A stretch of 64,000 bases of DNA from Ascidia mentula (GCA_947561715.1 OX387202.1:20039001-20103000); one strand, 5' to 3'. Positions 34,247 to 48,389 are shown, counted from the stretch's first letter. Notes: generated by a model from the sequence alone, not told the origin. Program-made: numbers and translations.

Positions 34247-36927
34247 GCCTGCGACTCACGTGACTCCCTTTCTATGGCGCTCTACTCCCAATTATTCCGT
34301 TGGATAATCTCGAAGGTGAATCACCGCATCAAGGGACCGGACGACTTCCATTTCATCGGAATTCTCGATATTTTCGGTTTTGAAAACTTCTCGGTAACGA
34401 AGTTGCTTTGATTGTATGAAGAAAAAGTTCTTCTTGTATAAAATGTTTTTATTGCAACCGAAGTTACGTCTGCCATCCGGCGAGGGTTGCCACAAGAAAA
34501 GTTCCTTTAAATTAACAATACATTTCAGCTAGAGTTACACTGCAGTTGCTTTAATTGCTTTAAAACCAGCAGTGTTTCGTTTCAAGTCGAAATTACAAAC
34601 GTTTTTTTACATTTTAAGAGCCCAGAAACGTGGACATATAAGTTTGTTTTGCTGAAGGGTTGCTTAGTTACTTTCTAATTTAAGATATACATTATTTGTT
34701 CTTGTTGCATCAATGTATTGTGTGAGAAAGTACTGAAATCTTTGCAATCATTCAGTCACCTTCTATCGCCGGGTCTACATGTGTTGTTTTCAGGTGAATC
34801 GTTTCGAGCAATTCTGCATCAACTTTGAAAACGAAAAACTACAGGAATTTTTTAACCGGCACATTTTCAGCTTGGAACAAATCGAATACAACAAGTGAGT
34901 CTTCGTAAAACATCACTTACTGCATTGGAAAGCACAAATTAATGCAACAAAAAATGGAAACCATGCAATCTTCCCATTCCCCTCCACTTGTTATTTAGAT
35001 TAATTAAGGACCTAAAAAACCTTTTCTGTATTTTTTTTCTCTACATTTTTCACTTTTTCGCCTGTATTTTATATCTTCGGTCGTGGTAATATTTGTGGGG
35101 AATAACCTTTCGCTTTATCTTAACATACCACGTTGGGACTCGAACCCATGCTATCCTGCACACGAACCCTAGTAAATTTGTTAACTTATTTGTGGGGTTT
35201 TTGTGATTTCAATCCCAACCATTTTATAATCGTTTTTAACCACACCGGGATTCGAACCCAGGATATCCTGGCAATGAATCCCGATCAGGTTCCTACTGGT
35301 ATATGAGTCGGGCGCTTGACCAATGTTGCCACCATTTCACAATCTTCCACTTTACAGGGAAGGTATAGACTGGTGCGACGTCCAGTGGTCAGATAACAGT
35401 GAGTGTCTCGACCTGGTGGAGAAAAACCTCGGTTTGATGTCACTTATTAACGAGGAGAGTAGATTTCCGAAAGGAACGGACAAATCCCTGCTGCGGAAAC
35501 TCCACAACCAACATGCGGTAAGAAAAAACATATTATTCACCCTACTTTGTTACGTCACAACTTTCTCAACAACTCGGTATTTCGAGTTTAAAGCACTAGT
35601 GTCCGCTTTGTTACGTCACAACTTTAACTCTGTTTTTTTCGCAGAAAAATCCCTTCTACGTGAAACCTCGAGTGACCGGAAACCAGTTCGGGATTCGACA
35701 TTACGCTGGGGAGGTAAGGGCTGAGGCTGGGTTGAGGTTGGGTTGAGGCTGGGTTGAAGTTGAAGTTGGATTAAGGCTAGGTTGAGATTGGGTATTCCCA
35801 AACGTTTTTGCTTTATGCGTTCGTGGGTGATGGCTAACTTAATATTGCAGGTTCTCTACAATATCGATGGCTTCCTGGAGAAAAACCGCGATACATTTCG
35901 TGATGATTTACTCGGCTTGTTGAAGGATTCCAGGTTTATATTTTAACTAATTTAATTATCTAAAAAAAAACTCGTGACATTATTTTTCATAGCTGTGATC
36001 TTATCTACGACATGTTTGAGAAAGTTCGGGGAACTTCGGAAGACTCCGGGAAAGGTCGGAAAAAGCAGTCAGCCGTAACAGCAAGTGACCACTTTAAAGT
36101 AAGTTCTCTTTCTACAGTTGAAGTTAATTTGGATTTTCCATACATTTAACAATTTGACAGAAATCCCTCCACGCTTTAATGGAAAGACTTTCATCTGCAA
36201 GTCCGTTCTTCGTGAGATGCGTGAAACCAAATGTGGAGAAGGTGATTACTTGTAAAATGTTCACAATGTATAAAATGCATATGTGGGTACCTTAGTTACA
36301 TAAATAATTAACTTTTGTTATTTTTCCTGTGTTGCGCAGGAACAAGGAAATTTAATGCACATAATATACGCAAATAAACATAAATATTAACAATCACAAT
36401 CCCGTTCAAAAGCAACAAAAATATCAGCAGAAGTCGCCGCGATCAGAAAGTTTGTAACAAACTTGTTATTCACCACTAGGTGGCGGAGAACTTCAACCCC
36501 GGGGTCGTTCTAAACCAACTTCGTTATTCGGGAATGTTGGAAACTGTGAGAGTGAGGAAGGCTGGCTTTCCGGTCAGGCGGTTGTACAAAGACTTTCTTG
36601 ACAGGTGGGTCACGTGACTATCTAGAACTGGTCTGTGATCCAGGTCTGTGATTGGTTGTTACTTTCACGCGGCATCAATCTAGTAATAACTAAAAATTCA
36701 TGTGTAGAAATTTCCTCCACTTTCGACCATTTAAAATGTGCATGTTTGACCACAAATCATGCATTAAGTCACACCAGTCTCTGTCGCTTAACTGCTAAAT
36801 GTTTTGACCATTAAGATACGGAATGATTTGCGCTCTGTCGTCATCCAACGAACCACGTGATCACAGCAAGGAAGTTTTGAACTTGGTTGACCCCGAAGGG
36901 ACGAATTGGAGACTCGGAAATACAAAG
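34247..36927 (+). CDS. MYO10: MYO10 motor domain, second half
   Basis: Exons 34247-34393, 34794-34894, 35358-35517, 35645-35713, 35851-35933, 35993-36098, 36161-36241, 36480-36604 and 36816-36927. Landmarks: LDIFGFENF (relay region), [32 protein letters not shown], the loop-2 region with [37 protein letters not shown] and WRLGNTK at the end of the converter. All are standard myosin head sequences. The first exon present corresponds to about residue 380 of vertebrate myosin-X. Confidence 0.95.
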
Positions 36928-39900
36928 GTGGGATTTGAACAAGATCCATTCTTCACAGGTGTAAAGTATTTGCCGTCTTGGTTTAAGTCGCGAACTGCTG
37001 GCAGATATTTCACTCAAGGGTCTTATGCGAAAACCCTGCGTAACCGCGCAATTGCCTCGAACAATGTTTACATTCTGTGTTATTTTTATTGATAATGACG
37101 TAACGTTGGATATTTTAACTCTGCAGGCGTTCATGAAGGAAATTCTCGAACAAAAGTTGGAAAAGGCGCGATTTGAAAAGGTGTCACGTGCCGCTATTAT
37201 CATCCAATCAGTGATGAGAGCTGTAGCGGCGCGAAAATACTTTCTTCGCCTGAAGAAGAACATCGTACACACACAACGATTCGTGCGAGTAAGCAATTTG
37301 TATGATTTCTGTGGGTTCAAGTATCGCGATCGAATGCATGCCAATATTATGGAACAACAACGACACCAAGTGGCGTAAAATATTACTTGGCCTAACGCGA
37401 AACACAGTGAGGTTTTTTTAATTGTCTGGGAGTCCCCAAAGTAAAAGAAGTAAATACCAACGTTTCTTACTATGGTTAACGTTATCAATTTATTTGTTCT
37501 GTTCTCGTGTGCCTGTCGCACAAAAAGTTTACAGACAAATTCAGTGCCTTCATATCTTTTGTGAAACCCTAGTTTTTTGGGGGTCTGCATAAAAACTTGT
37601 TTGTTATTTTCCCGCCATTATTCAGGGGTTTGTTGCGCGGAGGAAGTTCAAACGAGTTCACAAGGCGATCATCACAATGCAGAAATTCGAGAGAGGAAGG
37701 AAAGCAAGAAAATTATTCAAACTTCTTCTCGCAGAAAAACGAGAGAGGGAGAGAAAAAGGGCGGAGGCGACGATCGTCTTCCAGAAATACACGAGAGGGC
37801 GGGCAGCCCGGAAGATGTTTAAGGTAGGATGTTGCTGTTTTTGGATGGTTTCAATGCTGTTGGTAGTTTAATACAGGAGTACACAACCCATGCGTGTCAT
37901 ATTAGTTGTCACATGCCAAACATTTGCGTGACCTCTTTTCAGTGATTGATGCTTGCTGGCAAGGAAACTTGACGCAACATTGTTGGACAAACATACTATC
38001 AATAAACACACTTGGAGTTTACGATTTTCTACTTAAAATACTAAATACACCCAAAGCACTGTCACTTTGTGTAAAAAGTCATTGTGTGCATTTGATGATA
38101 CGATTTCCATGGCAACCTTCATATTTACACCTTCCCATTATTTAGATCCTGCTTGAGAAACACAGACAACTCAAGGCTCTTAAGGAACAAATGGAAAGGG
38201 AGAGGAAACAGAGGGAGGAACAGGTTTGTCCGTCCCTTACTTTCCTTTTACCCCCCAGCTTTATAAATTTAAAGGTCACAATAACATTGTGTAAGAATCC
38301 TGGAACAGAACGGTTTCCTCCACTTTTAAGAATTTCCACATAAATTGTTTGGCTAATATTTAAAGTTTGACTTTGTGTTTGCAATAAGTTTGTTGAGGTT
38401 TCAAAAGTTGGGCGAATTGTTCTCAAAAATTAGGTTTTTTGAATAAACTAAGACAAGAAAATGGTTTCTGTAGGCGCGCTTGGAACGGGAGAGACTCGCG
38501 AGGGAGGAAGAAGAAAAAAGGCGAAGAGAGAAACAGGAACAAGAGGTGGTAAAAAAAACCTTAAAATTTTCTGATTTCCTTGCATAGAAGGAAAAGTTAC
38601 CTTTCCTGTGTTGATTGTTTGAAGAAACCCAGACACCAAATTGCTTTAAATCTCAACAATCTGATTTTTGCAGTGGAAATACTGAAAAGATTTATTTTAG
38701 CAATTGGTTGACATGTTTGTACAAGTAACACGAAAAGTGCAATATTTTCTGTGTGGTAATCATTCCCACAATCCTTGGTCACTCTCTGATTATCTGGTGA
38801 AATTTCCCCTTTCCAGATGGCGAGAGAGGCTGAAATGGCCAGGGAAGCGACGGAGAACGGATTGGAGGAGGACGCTGAGGGTCTTCCTTCACCCCCACCG
38901 CCCCCACCTTGTGAAAAAATGTACAGCCCACGCAAATCCATGGATGGCGAACACGTGGGTGCTTGTGTGTGCTACGTATACGTTTTTGTGAAACAAATCT
39001 TGTTCTTTTAAACAAAATACTTGCTTTTTGGGTTGGTTACTTTCTAACACTTGGAACTTTTAATTGAATTGTTTCTTGGTTTCCGCCAGCAAGAGATTCA
39101 AATCATATTTCTATTGTAATAAAACAACTCGCCTATCTCTTCGGGCAGGAATCGGCTCTTGCGTCACTCGACGCCGTCATAGATTCCGCTGACGTAGACA
39201 GTGCTTACTCAACCGTAAACAAGAGGATGCTCTCATCCGGTGGAGAGGAGGAGCTTGATGATGCGGAACGGGAGGAGATGGAGAGGATCTTCCAACTTGA
39301 ACTTGAGATCGCGCAGATGCATCGACGAAGCGAGGCCAGGGAGAGTCTTGCGCTGGAAGTGGTGAGAATAAGTGTTGTGATGTCATAATATGATTCAGAA
39401 TACTGGAAGGTATTTAAGAACAATCTAAGTTGGCAAAAAAATAATCTGGTATTTTTACAAAAAAAGAATTTTTGTTTGTTTTGCTGACTCTAATAATTTT
39501 TAATCAGGATCAACCTGAAGCAACCGATGAATTTGTAACGAACGTGGGTGAGGAATATTACCCCGACGAGAAGGCAGACAAAAACAGAGGAATGGACATT
39601 CTACAGGTTACAAATATAAGTTGTTTGCGTGCAAACAACACTGTGAATGTTATTAGGATTTTATTTTGTCCATACTAACAATTCAATCCGGCTCGATTGT
39701 TTAATGGTGGTTGCTATTTTTTAATTCACTAACAAATGATTTTGCGTAACCCGAGATCATTCTTATCAGTTGTAATTCCGATAATCAATCCGATGACGTC
39801 ATCCTCGTTACGTAGCAAGTCAGCTTGTATTAGGTCTGAAATCATCTTAAAATAATTTACCGTTTAAATTATAATTGGTCTATAGTTTAATGGCGTTTAC

Positions 39901-42900
39901 TGATTGATTTTAAATTGCCCCCGAGTGCGTAATATTGTGATTTATGCAACGCATAAGCGAGTTACTCGCAACCACAAAGCAAAGTTCGGGGTGCTGGCGA
40001 TACTATGGACAAAAAAGAAGGTTTTTTAAACATTTTGTTGCTCCAGGATTTGGGTTTTGAAGATTTTGAAAGCCAAGTGGACGCAATGATGCATAACACA
40101 TCGTATGACGTCGATCAAATGAATGTACGATATTTGTTTTTGTTTTAAGCTGATTTGCACGTTGTTTTGTAACAGTTACCTGAGTGGCGACGAGTCACAT
40201 TGTAAGTTTCCGAGACGGGGAAGAGGTTGTGGTTATATTGTTTATGTTTGCAGGGAAGTATTCTCGCACTGGGTGACAATTAGTAAACAACAATATGGCA
40301 GTCGTTTTATTTATGCTAAGAGCAAACGATTTGATATTATTTTATTAAAACGTAACTCTGCAGTTGCCTGTGTGCGTTTTTCTTTTGCTACAAACAGACA
40401 AGGGTTTTGATTCTTGATTATTTAAAGTTAATTTTTGTCGTTTCTCAACTAACAACAAGTGTAAAAGGTTAATTTCAACCTTACATGGAAAAAGTTAGTA
40501 AACAAATATTTCCCCGACCCACAGAACACACAGGATGGAATTGTTCCAGATGACGAGGAGAATTACGAAGCGGAAGACATTAAAACGTCTGATATGGACG
40601 ACGGTAAGTGTTTAAACGCTTTGTTTTAAAATTTCGCAGTTTTGACACGGGGTGCTATTACTTCTATGGCAAAGTAGTGACGACATCATGTGATTTGTCG
40701 TGACGTCATCAATGTTTTTGTATTGAATTGATGGGTTGAACTATTGCTGGTGTTTTCAATCAAACTTGTTGATAATTAAACATTATTCATGGGTGTTTAC
40801 CCACTATAGAGAGTTATTACACTGATTCGTCGTTTGATGACGTCGATGATGACGACATGAGTGACGATGGAACGTCCACTAGTGGCGGTATGGAGGTCGC
40901 AGAGAAGTGGAGTCCCAACGTATACTTTCATTCCTACCTCGACGTGAAGGTTAGACGGAATAATATGTTGGACTGAGATTTCCACCTTCGTGGTTCCCAG
41001 TCTTCACAACTCGCATTCGTCCAATATGTTCTCACGGCGCACTGAAATTTCGTGACGTTTTAAGGATGTAATAGTAATACAGTTGTTGATATTGATCAGT
41101 TCGCTTGTTACGTATCACATTGATCAGTGCAACAACTAAATGGCTCAGTTTGTTATGGAAATAAAATTCAACTCCACGTAAGTTGGCCAACAACATTTAA
41201 GCAACAAACTAGCAAACGTCACACCAACCTCTGCCACTGTGAAGATTGGTTGATATTTGAAAACACATCATTGCACAACCTTACAACCTGTTATAGGGTG
41301 GCCTCATGAGCCAGTGGAAGAGACGGTGGTGCGTCCTGAGTAACAGCACTTTCATGATCTTCAGAAGCAAACAGGATAGTTTAAAGTGCGGCTGGCTGTT
41401 TAAGAAAGCTGACAGTGGCAAAGGAACTCTGAGAGGAACTCTCCCAAGGAAGAATTGGCAGAAAAGGTTGGTGGTCGGCGATGTATTTCATATTATATTT
41501 CCGTTGTTAGTTCTACGTAGCAGTTAAGTTACACGAAGCTTGAACACTAAACAAGGTACAACAACAAAACACTAAACAAGGTACAACAACAAATAACCAA
41601 ATCCAGATGGTTCACGCTGCGCAACCAGGAGTTGAAGTTTTACGATAACGACGAAGAGAACGCAAAGTGTTGGGGGACGATCGACCTCAGTCAAATATCC
41701 GACGTAACTGACGTCACAGAGAAAGAGAATGGTATTGACATCATTATGACGTCATCAAAAGTGCACCACCTTTCGGCGGAATCGAGCGAGGAGGCGGGGG
41801 AATGGTACAGGTGAGTTTAAACCAGAATCGCCAACGTTTGGTAAAAAGTCTTTGGATGCAGTGCGGACTTTCACTGAAAATACTGTGAAATGTTATTGAG
41901 TGGAACTTTTTTTCCGCAGCATGTTGATGAAGATTGTATCGAGCACGGAGAAAGAGATAGCAAACATGGAAAGCGAGTTCGCAAACCCGAAGAACGCTCT
42001 GATGACGGTCGACGGTCAAACCGTTACCCAGGCAACCGCAACATCTGTGTCAGGTGACTCTCGTGTATTTGAGCAAGTTGTCAGTTTCTCTTGAGGAAAA
42101 GACGTTACAATATAAATAGGCTTTAGGGGTTCTGGCACTGATTTTAATCTCAGGAATCGGATACATTATGGATGCTACATTAGAACCAATTACTCCTATC
42201 GTGGCATCGTGGCGACAAGATGTGAATAATATTAAGTGGTTTGTGACTGCAGGAAAGTCGAACACGTTCACTGTGACGACATCGCAACGTGTTTACACTT
42301 TCGCGAGTGATTCGGGGGAGGAAATGCATCACTGGATCACTTTACTCAATGAGAGCAAGAACACAGCAAGTTCTGGCGACTCGGTACGTGTTAAACAGAC
42401 AGAAACCAAATCCCATTTGACTTCAGGTTTTATAATGATTGCTTCACAATTGGTCACAAATCAAAACGACAAAGTGAATTTTTAGAAAAATTACACAATA
42501 AGTTTTGTCAAGAAAATAACAGTCAGTAACACTTTCTTTTATAACTCAATACATATTTTCTTTGTGGTAAGAGAACTCTTCATGCTCGCCCACAATCTCA
42601 AATATTGTTAATACACTTTCAGGCTGGCCAGGATTCTTTCATACAGCAAGGTTGGTTGCTTAAAACATCTTACGAGAAGCAGAAAGTGAGTCACCAACGT
42701 CGGTGGTTTGTTCTGAAACCAAACGCGATCGAATATTTCAAGAACAGCAACCGCGATGCCCAGAAGATCGGGTCGATGGGACTCAACAGTCTCTGTGTTG
42801 TCACCTCACCGGACGAGAACGTCTTTGTAAGTCCCTGGTGTATGTAGGAGTAAAAGTGAGCTTTCGTGTGTTTACTAGAGATGAACACTTGTTAATCGAA

Positions 42901-45900
42901 CCTCGCTGTGAGATCCTGTATAGTTGGACGATTCCGTCTCACCATGTAAAACACGTAACAATTAAAATCATAAAACGAATGTAATAAAGTTTAATAATAT
43001 GTATGTTGCCTACACAAAAAGCACTTGTTTAAACAAGATCAGTCTGGTATAACACAAGGGAAATATACGTTGATTCCTTTAAGCATGTGATTTTTTGTGT
43101 AATATTACTGAACATTGACCGGCAGCTGTAGTTTCGATCCACACTTTCTATACTAGAAGTTACGCCACCTCTATTTCACTACAGACGCAGACAGGTTTGT
43201 GGGAGATTGTGGTGTACGGGAGGAAGCACACCCTCCGACTCAGCACGGAGGTAGAGGAAGACGCGAACATCTGGAGCAGTGAGATCCAGGCTATGATAGA
43301 TGGACAACCTCTGATTATCACCAAAACAAAGATCCTAATGGACAAGATCAAGGTACAGAAGTGTAGAATTGAAACTGAGCTTATTGCTTGGAGTAATCTG
43401 CTTTCAGGGCAACTGCTTCGATCTAATATGTCGGTGATGTGTCTGGTGATTATCTTGCCACTTAGGTAGCCAGGCGAAAAGCTTATTGCATTGAAATTAC
43501 CTGCTTTAAAAACACATCAGGAAATATTATTACAATGTTGTTAACAAAACGACTCTGCCCAAAGCATTTCATTATTTCTCTTATATTTAGCATGTTGCCC
43601 ATAGTGTATGAAAATATGACTAAAAATTTGTGTATGTTGCAACAGCGTTCAGATGACAATGAAAAGGAGATCGACTTAATCTACAAAAGGAACCCAATCT
43701 TCAGGCAATCAAGCGAACCTTTAAGATCCCCTTTGCTATCCCTTCCATACGAACAGGTGACCCAGCAATTATTACAACTATCCGTCCCAGAATCCAATGC
43801 TAACGCAAACTTAATAGTGCTGCAAGTATCCATGTGGTTGTCATAAAACCACGATGACGTCAACATCATCTTACCCGAACTATCTGTGACGTAACATTGC
43901 TCATATTGTTGTGTTGCTTACGAACCAAGTTGATTATTCAAAAAAAAAATATGAAAGTATTGGTTTCGCTACTTAGAAAAAAAAGGTATAGAAATCATAA
44001 TCAACCGATGTTTGCTCACAGGTGCCCTCTCGTGACGACCACTACACGTTGAGGGACGAGGCTGTGAGGATTTTTAACGTCCTCCTTCAAATGGAAGAAC
44101 GGACTTTTCAGAACATTGAGGAGGAAGCGAAATCACTCCAGGTAAAAAAACTGAAAAAATTGTTTTTAAATTTTGCTTTTTGATATTTCTCGAATTCCCG
44201 CCTGTAATTGAGTTCCTCCCCTATATATTTGCACATGTTATGACGTTTGTGAGGTAATTGTGGATCTTCCTTTGCAATGAGTGGGGAATGATGTTCACAT
44301 ATCACAATTTATATCAAAGTTTTACTTGACGTCAATCAGCATTCAAAACAGACAATCAAAAAGCATTGCGACTCCGTCCAGCCAACAAACCATCTATCTG
44401 TTCGTTTCAGGCGATCATGCGAGTGTGCCACGGCTCCAAGCTATTCCAGGACGAGCTTTACCTCCAATTAATCAAACAAACCGCCATCTACACCCTCCAA
44501 CTCACCACAGACGAGCAAATGTGTGACCAGCTTCATGTGACGTCATGTCCGCATTACTGGCATCTCATAGCTTGTATGTGTTGCGCGTACCACCCATCAC
44601 GTCCTGTGCTGTCTTACCTGAAGCTGCATCTAAAGAGGTATGACGTCACCAAAGTGTGTAAATAACTTGGTTATCCAATGTAGAGTTCGCGGAACCCTTA
44701 ACACAAAAGGTTTACTGAATTTGGGGGTTCTTGGTTAAGTTAAACAATCGTTCTAGGTTTCGCAGACGAAAATTTTGTGAATATCTGATCTGAGCGCTAA
44801 TTCTAAAACATCTCTAATCCCACTTTTGTTGGTAAACCAGAATTTATTGCTTGCCTCAATGCTTTGTATTTCCAGTGAATTTGAAACAAAATGCTCGTTT
44901 AATGAGAGATAAGCCAAGAAATATCTTAAGCTTTCACGCCCACCGACGATTTTGCCGGGCAAAACTGGTGGGGCGTGCGCCACTGAGAAGCACTTGCTAC
45001 TAAGCAGTAGTTTTGCATTACAGCGGGTCAGGTTATCTTACCTCACGCTGTTGACTGCACACAAATGTGCCATAAGATGCCTGGGAATCTGTACAGTAAT
45101 GATTATTCGGGGATCCTTTTCACCGTTTGTTTATTAACATCCGTTATCAGGGTACAAGAGCGATTTCCTGGTACTCTTGGTGGAGCTTATGCCGAGTTCG
45201 GTGAAAATGCGCTGAGTCAGCAGACGTCACGTCGACGTGAGATGGTTCCTTCCATTGCTGAGATTTGTGCTGTGCTGGAGATGAGGGACCTGGTCACTGT
45301 GATTAACTGCTATGGTGGCGCAACATGCGAAATCTACATTAACTCTTTCACCACTGCTGGAAAGGCAAGTAGAGCATTGCTGCAAATTGTAATGTCGAAC
45401 ACTCGGAAGTATTTCTTGTATAATTTTGAATTGTATTTTCTTCTGATGATCTGGTTTTGTTGGTTGGTGGCAAACATGCTTCTTTTTCAATATTTGTTAT
45501 TAAATTATGTTCTGCATTTTTATGTGTTCAGAAGCGTTTCGTTGTTTTAGTTACAAAATATTTTTACTTTAAATTAGAGGAGTTACTTTAGACAGTTTAC
45601 GTCCAACTTTGGTGTTCAGGTTGTCCAGAAACTCCAGCATGGAATGAACGTGGAAGGGAATAAGAACACGTTCGCATTATTCGAACACAAGGGCGATGTT
45701 GACAGAGCGATTGAACCAAACACTTTCCTCGCTGATATCGTTGCAAAGTTCGAACAGTAAGTTGCCGTTCGAACTTTTTTACTTGATTTGAGAAGTCTAG
45801 TTACAAATTCGTTGCAAGTAATTGGTCACACAGCTCAAAGAAGAAAATAAAAATATTATCGTACAAAAGTAGATTTTCGCATCATGTAATTTAACCCTTT

Positions 45901-48389
45901 CTCATGTAACGCGAAACATTCGAATTTAAACAGAACAAACTCGGAATCACAAACGAATCCGGATAGTGGCGGTAAGGATTCGGAATGGGTATTCTACTTC
46001 AAACTTTACTGTGTGTTCGATCCGATTGATGCACGGGAAGACTCAATCGAATATCACTTCGTTTACGAAGACGTGAGTCGGGAGTTTCTCTGTTTCCAAT
46101 CAGTGATTTTAGTTTTTTTGATTGAAAACTTGCCTCGGTTGATTCTGTCGTCATGGTAACCTAGCATCCAACGCGGATTTCACGGAGCCGTAGAATTCCT
46201 TACATGAGCTACTGGACACCTTAAATCGTCTGGGTTCCTTCTCAACTCAAATAACTTTGGCGAAAAAATTTCGGGAAACACTGACCTTGAGTGCTTGACT
46301 TAAAATATATATTTTACTCATTTTTGTATTTTGTATTTTCTAAACGCAGGAGTTTCCAATGCAGAAAATAAATTTCATACAACCTCTAGCTTTCTTAAAA
46401 ACATTAACTCAGAACTTCCCTAATGTTGCAGGTCCACGAACAAGTGATACAGGGACTTTACCCTCTATCTGATGACGTATTGAAAGATATCGCAGCTTTA
46501 AGGTTGCAATTCGCTGAAGGAAATTACCATCAAATCAATATTGAGTAAGTTTATTTAAGTGGAGCCGAAACTTTATCTTCATTGCTTCGTTCCGTTTAAC
46601 CAACAAAAAGCATAAAAATATAAAAATGCCAATGGATTTTCAAGACTTCTTTTGCGAATACAAAACATGGATTTCATTTTCCAGTGCTGACATTGGCAAA
46701 TATTATCCAATCAACAAGTTGATGGCCGCTTACGAGATCACAAACGAAAACGAAGACTTCTACTTCAAACGAACCGATTCTTTCTCGAATGAATTAAATG
46801 CAAACTCAATGCCAGCCAAGAAACGTTCTGTGAGTAAAACTTCGGTCTCAATTTGATTTTTTCGATAATTAAGACGTTCTCATAAATTACGTAAAATTTC
46901 AAACTCGCCACGTAGATCTGCCCCACTTCGAACACATCCTTTCATCCCATGCTAGTTATCCGTTCCCATGGGGGCCTGACTCGATAAACTGTGGTTTTAT
47001 CGGTGCCTGTGCCATTTTATTCCGCATATTTATTGTTCACACGCGTTCAAGTCGTTTTTGTTCAAAAGAAAATTGAGTTATATTTGGACGTTGGCATCAA
47101 CCGCGCATGAATCGTATTCCACAACTAATCGTCATTCTTTAAATTAGCTCGTATATTGATAGTTAGTAAAACAACAAAGGATTTTAATTTGTGGACGAAG
47201 CTAATTGAGGCCGAAACGTTAAAATTGAACAAATCGTTTTTGTCAACGAAGAGTTTCGTCAGATTTTAATTCTTTCAGGGGTCGAGTCTTTTCAACACGT
47301 TCCGGAAGAGAGGGATGAAGAAGGTGAAGGAGGAAGGTGAGAGCGGTGAGATGAAGAGGACTCTCTTCCTGGAGGAACTGCAGGATGTCAAATCAAACGT
47401 CCTGGATAGATGGAGGAGATTGAGAGGAATGCCGCAAGAAGACGCCGTGGTCAGTATCACAATAATCTCACTAAACAATAAGACTGGAGTTTTGTGTTAT
47501 TGGATGTCGGTGCATCTCTGCCCGTGGTTGATATTTATTGGCATTGTATTTGGCTGCTTGATGTTTAAATATTATTCGCATAATTTTATGTTCAGCATAT
47601 TTCGCGTTCTCTTCATTCCGTCTAATTCCTTTTATCTCAACAATTTGTTTCAGGCTGAATATGTTAACCTTGCACGTCGGTGGCCCGGATACGGATCCTA
47701 CTTGTTTAAAGTTGAAAATCACGACGCGCAGTTCGGTCAAACCCTTCTCACTCTGGCGATATCGGCGCAGGGAGCAACTGTGTTCAAATGAGGTCACTCA
47801 CAGTCCCTGGATCATTTCTCATATGAAAAGTAAGTTTGATCGAACACAATGGTTCGTTTTTAACGCGGGAAGACACGAAACTTGTTGGAGTTATTGGCTC
47901 TCAACGTTTCTGCTTATCGGTCTTATGAATATAATGCAGTTTATTTTACGAAACATAAACTTACCATAACCATAGTAGTGGGGTAACGTGGAGTCCATAT
48001 TTCCCTGCAGTTTATTTGGCGTCAGAAAACAAAATTGTTGGTAAACTACGGCCCAAATGTTTGATTCGGTCAAATGCCCACTTACATAAAAAGTTTTCAA
48101 ATAGGGTCTCGGGTTTGCTGCGGCCGGTTTCGAATTCGGCTCTGACGTTTGAAAAGTCTCAGAACCACTGTTCCAAACAATTAAACAAGATTTTGCAGCT
48201 ACATTCCTTGAGTTGAACATGTTATTGTGTCTTCCTCTCAGGATCCAGTCTTTCGGAGCGGGATCTGCGAATGTTTTCAGACTTCAGACCGAGTCAAGAG
48301 GGGACATTTCCTTCACCGCAGAACAAGTTAACGAGATTGTGAAACTCATGCGAGCTTACGTCACCGCCCTCTTCCGCCGAAAGCATTGA
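34247..48389 (+). CDS. MYO10: MYO10-like, 36 exons from mid-motor to stop (copy B)
   Basis: Unconventional myosin-X, the plus-end actin motor of filopodia tips. Exons in order with matching phases: motor, IQ repeats, charged helix, acidic linker, PH domains, MyTH4, FERM (listed separately). The ATP-binding half of the motor (P-loop, switch I) is not in the window; upstream lie displaced tail exons and a retrotransposon, so this copy is truncated at its 5' end or misassembled there. The FERM exon at 47654-47829 has TGA at 47789-47791 in place of CGA in copy A, which would remove the last ~70 residues. Introns are 60-600 bp. One uses a GC donor. Confidence 0.93.
35237..35342 (-). mobile_element. 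tRNA-derived SINE-like element in MYO10 intron
   Basis: On the minus strand TGGCAACATTGGTCAAGCGC resembles an A box and GGTTCGAATCCC (about 35250-35261) is a perfect B box, spaced as in a tRNA. A second B-box-like GGTTCGAGTCCC lies at about 35139-35150, so two related units are side by side. The acceptor arm does not close, hence SINE rather than a tRNA gene. Confidence 0.55.
37127..38954 (+). CDS. MYO10: MYO10 IQ motifs and charged single helix
   Basis: Exons 37127-37288, 37626-37823, 38146-38223, 38474-38545 and 38817-38954. Three IQ-type calmodulin sites are visible ([52 protein letters not shown]), followed by long runs of E, R and K such as [19 protein letters not shown], the stable single alpha-helix that extends the lever arm. 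The last exon adds a proline run and EKMYSPRKS. The helix is shorter than in vertebrates. Confidence 0.92.
39149..40949 (+). CDS. MYO10: MYO10 coiled-coil and acidic linker
   Basis: Exons 39149-39361, 39508-39606, 40047-40124, 40525-40603 and 40810-40949. The first contains a short amphipathic helix ([19 protein letters not shown]), the position of the antiparallel dimerisation coil of myosin-X. The next four are rich in D, E, S and Y, typical of the PEST-like linker. The last ends with [11 protein letters not shown], the first strand of the split PH1 domain. Confidence 0.9.
41297..43352 (+). CDS. MYO10: MYO10 PH domain cluster
   Basis: Exons 41297-41466, 41607-41810, 41920-42053, 42154-42383, 42623-42826 and 43185-43352. 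The split PH1 ([16 protein letters not shown]) is interrupted by PH2 ([13 protein letters not shown], then RKNWQKRWFTLR) and resumes with [16 protein letters not shown]3 follows ([36 protein letters not shown]). This arrangement is diagnostic of myosin-X, whose PH2 binds phosphoinositides made by PI3-kinase. Confidence 0.94.
43646..45364 (+). CDS. MYO10: MYO10 MyTH4 domain; one GC-AG intron
   Basis: Exons 43646-43756, 44022-44141, 44411-44637 and 45151-45364. Landmarks: [49 protein letters not shown] and [19 protein letters not shown]. MyTH4 binds microtubules and, with FERM, cargo. The last exon runs into FERM F1 and ends AAG|GCAAGT at 45364/45365, a GC donor with otherwise perfect consensus; the acceptor is at 45619. 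Confidence 0.93.
45620..48389 (+). CDS. MYO10: MYO10 FERM domain, nonsense codon in F3
   Basis: Exons 45620-45756, 45934-46072, 46432-46544, 46685-46829, 47279-47449, 47654-47829 and 48242-48389. F1 ([18 protein letters not shown]), F2 ([22 protein letters not shown]-like sequence) and F3 (WPGYGS) are recognisable. TGA at 47789-47791 cuts F3; the downstream reading frame is otherwise intact to the normal TGA at 48387-48389. A CpG transition (CGA to TGA) explains the change. Confidence 0.92.
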
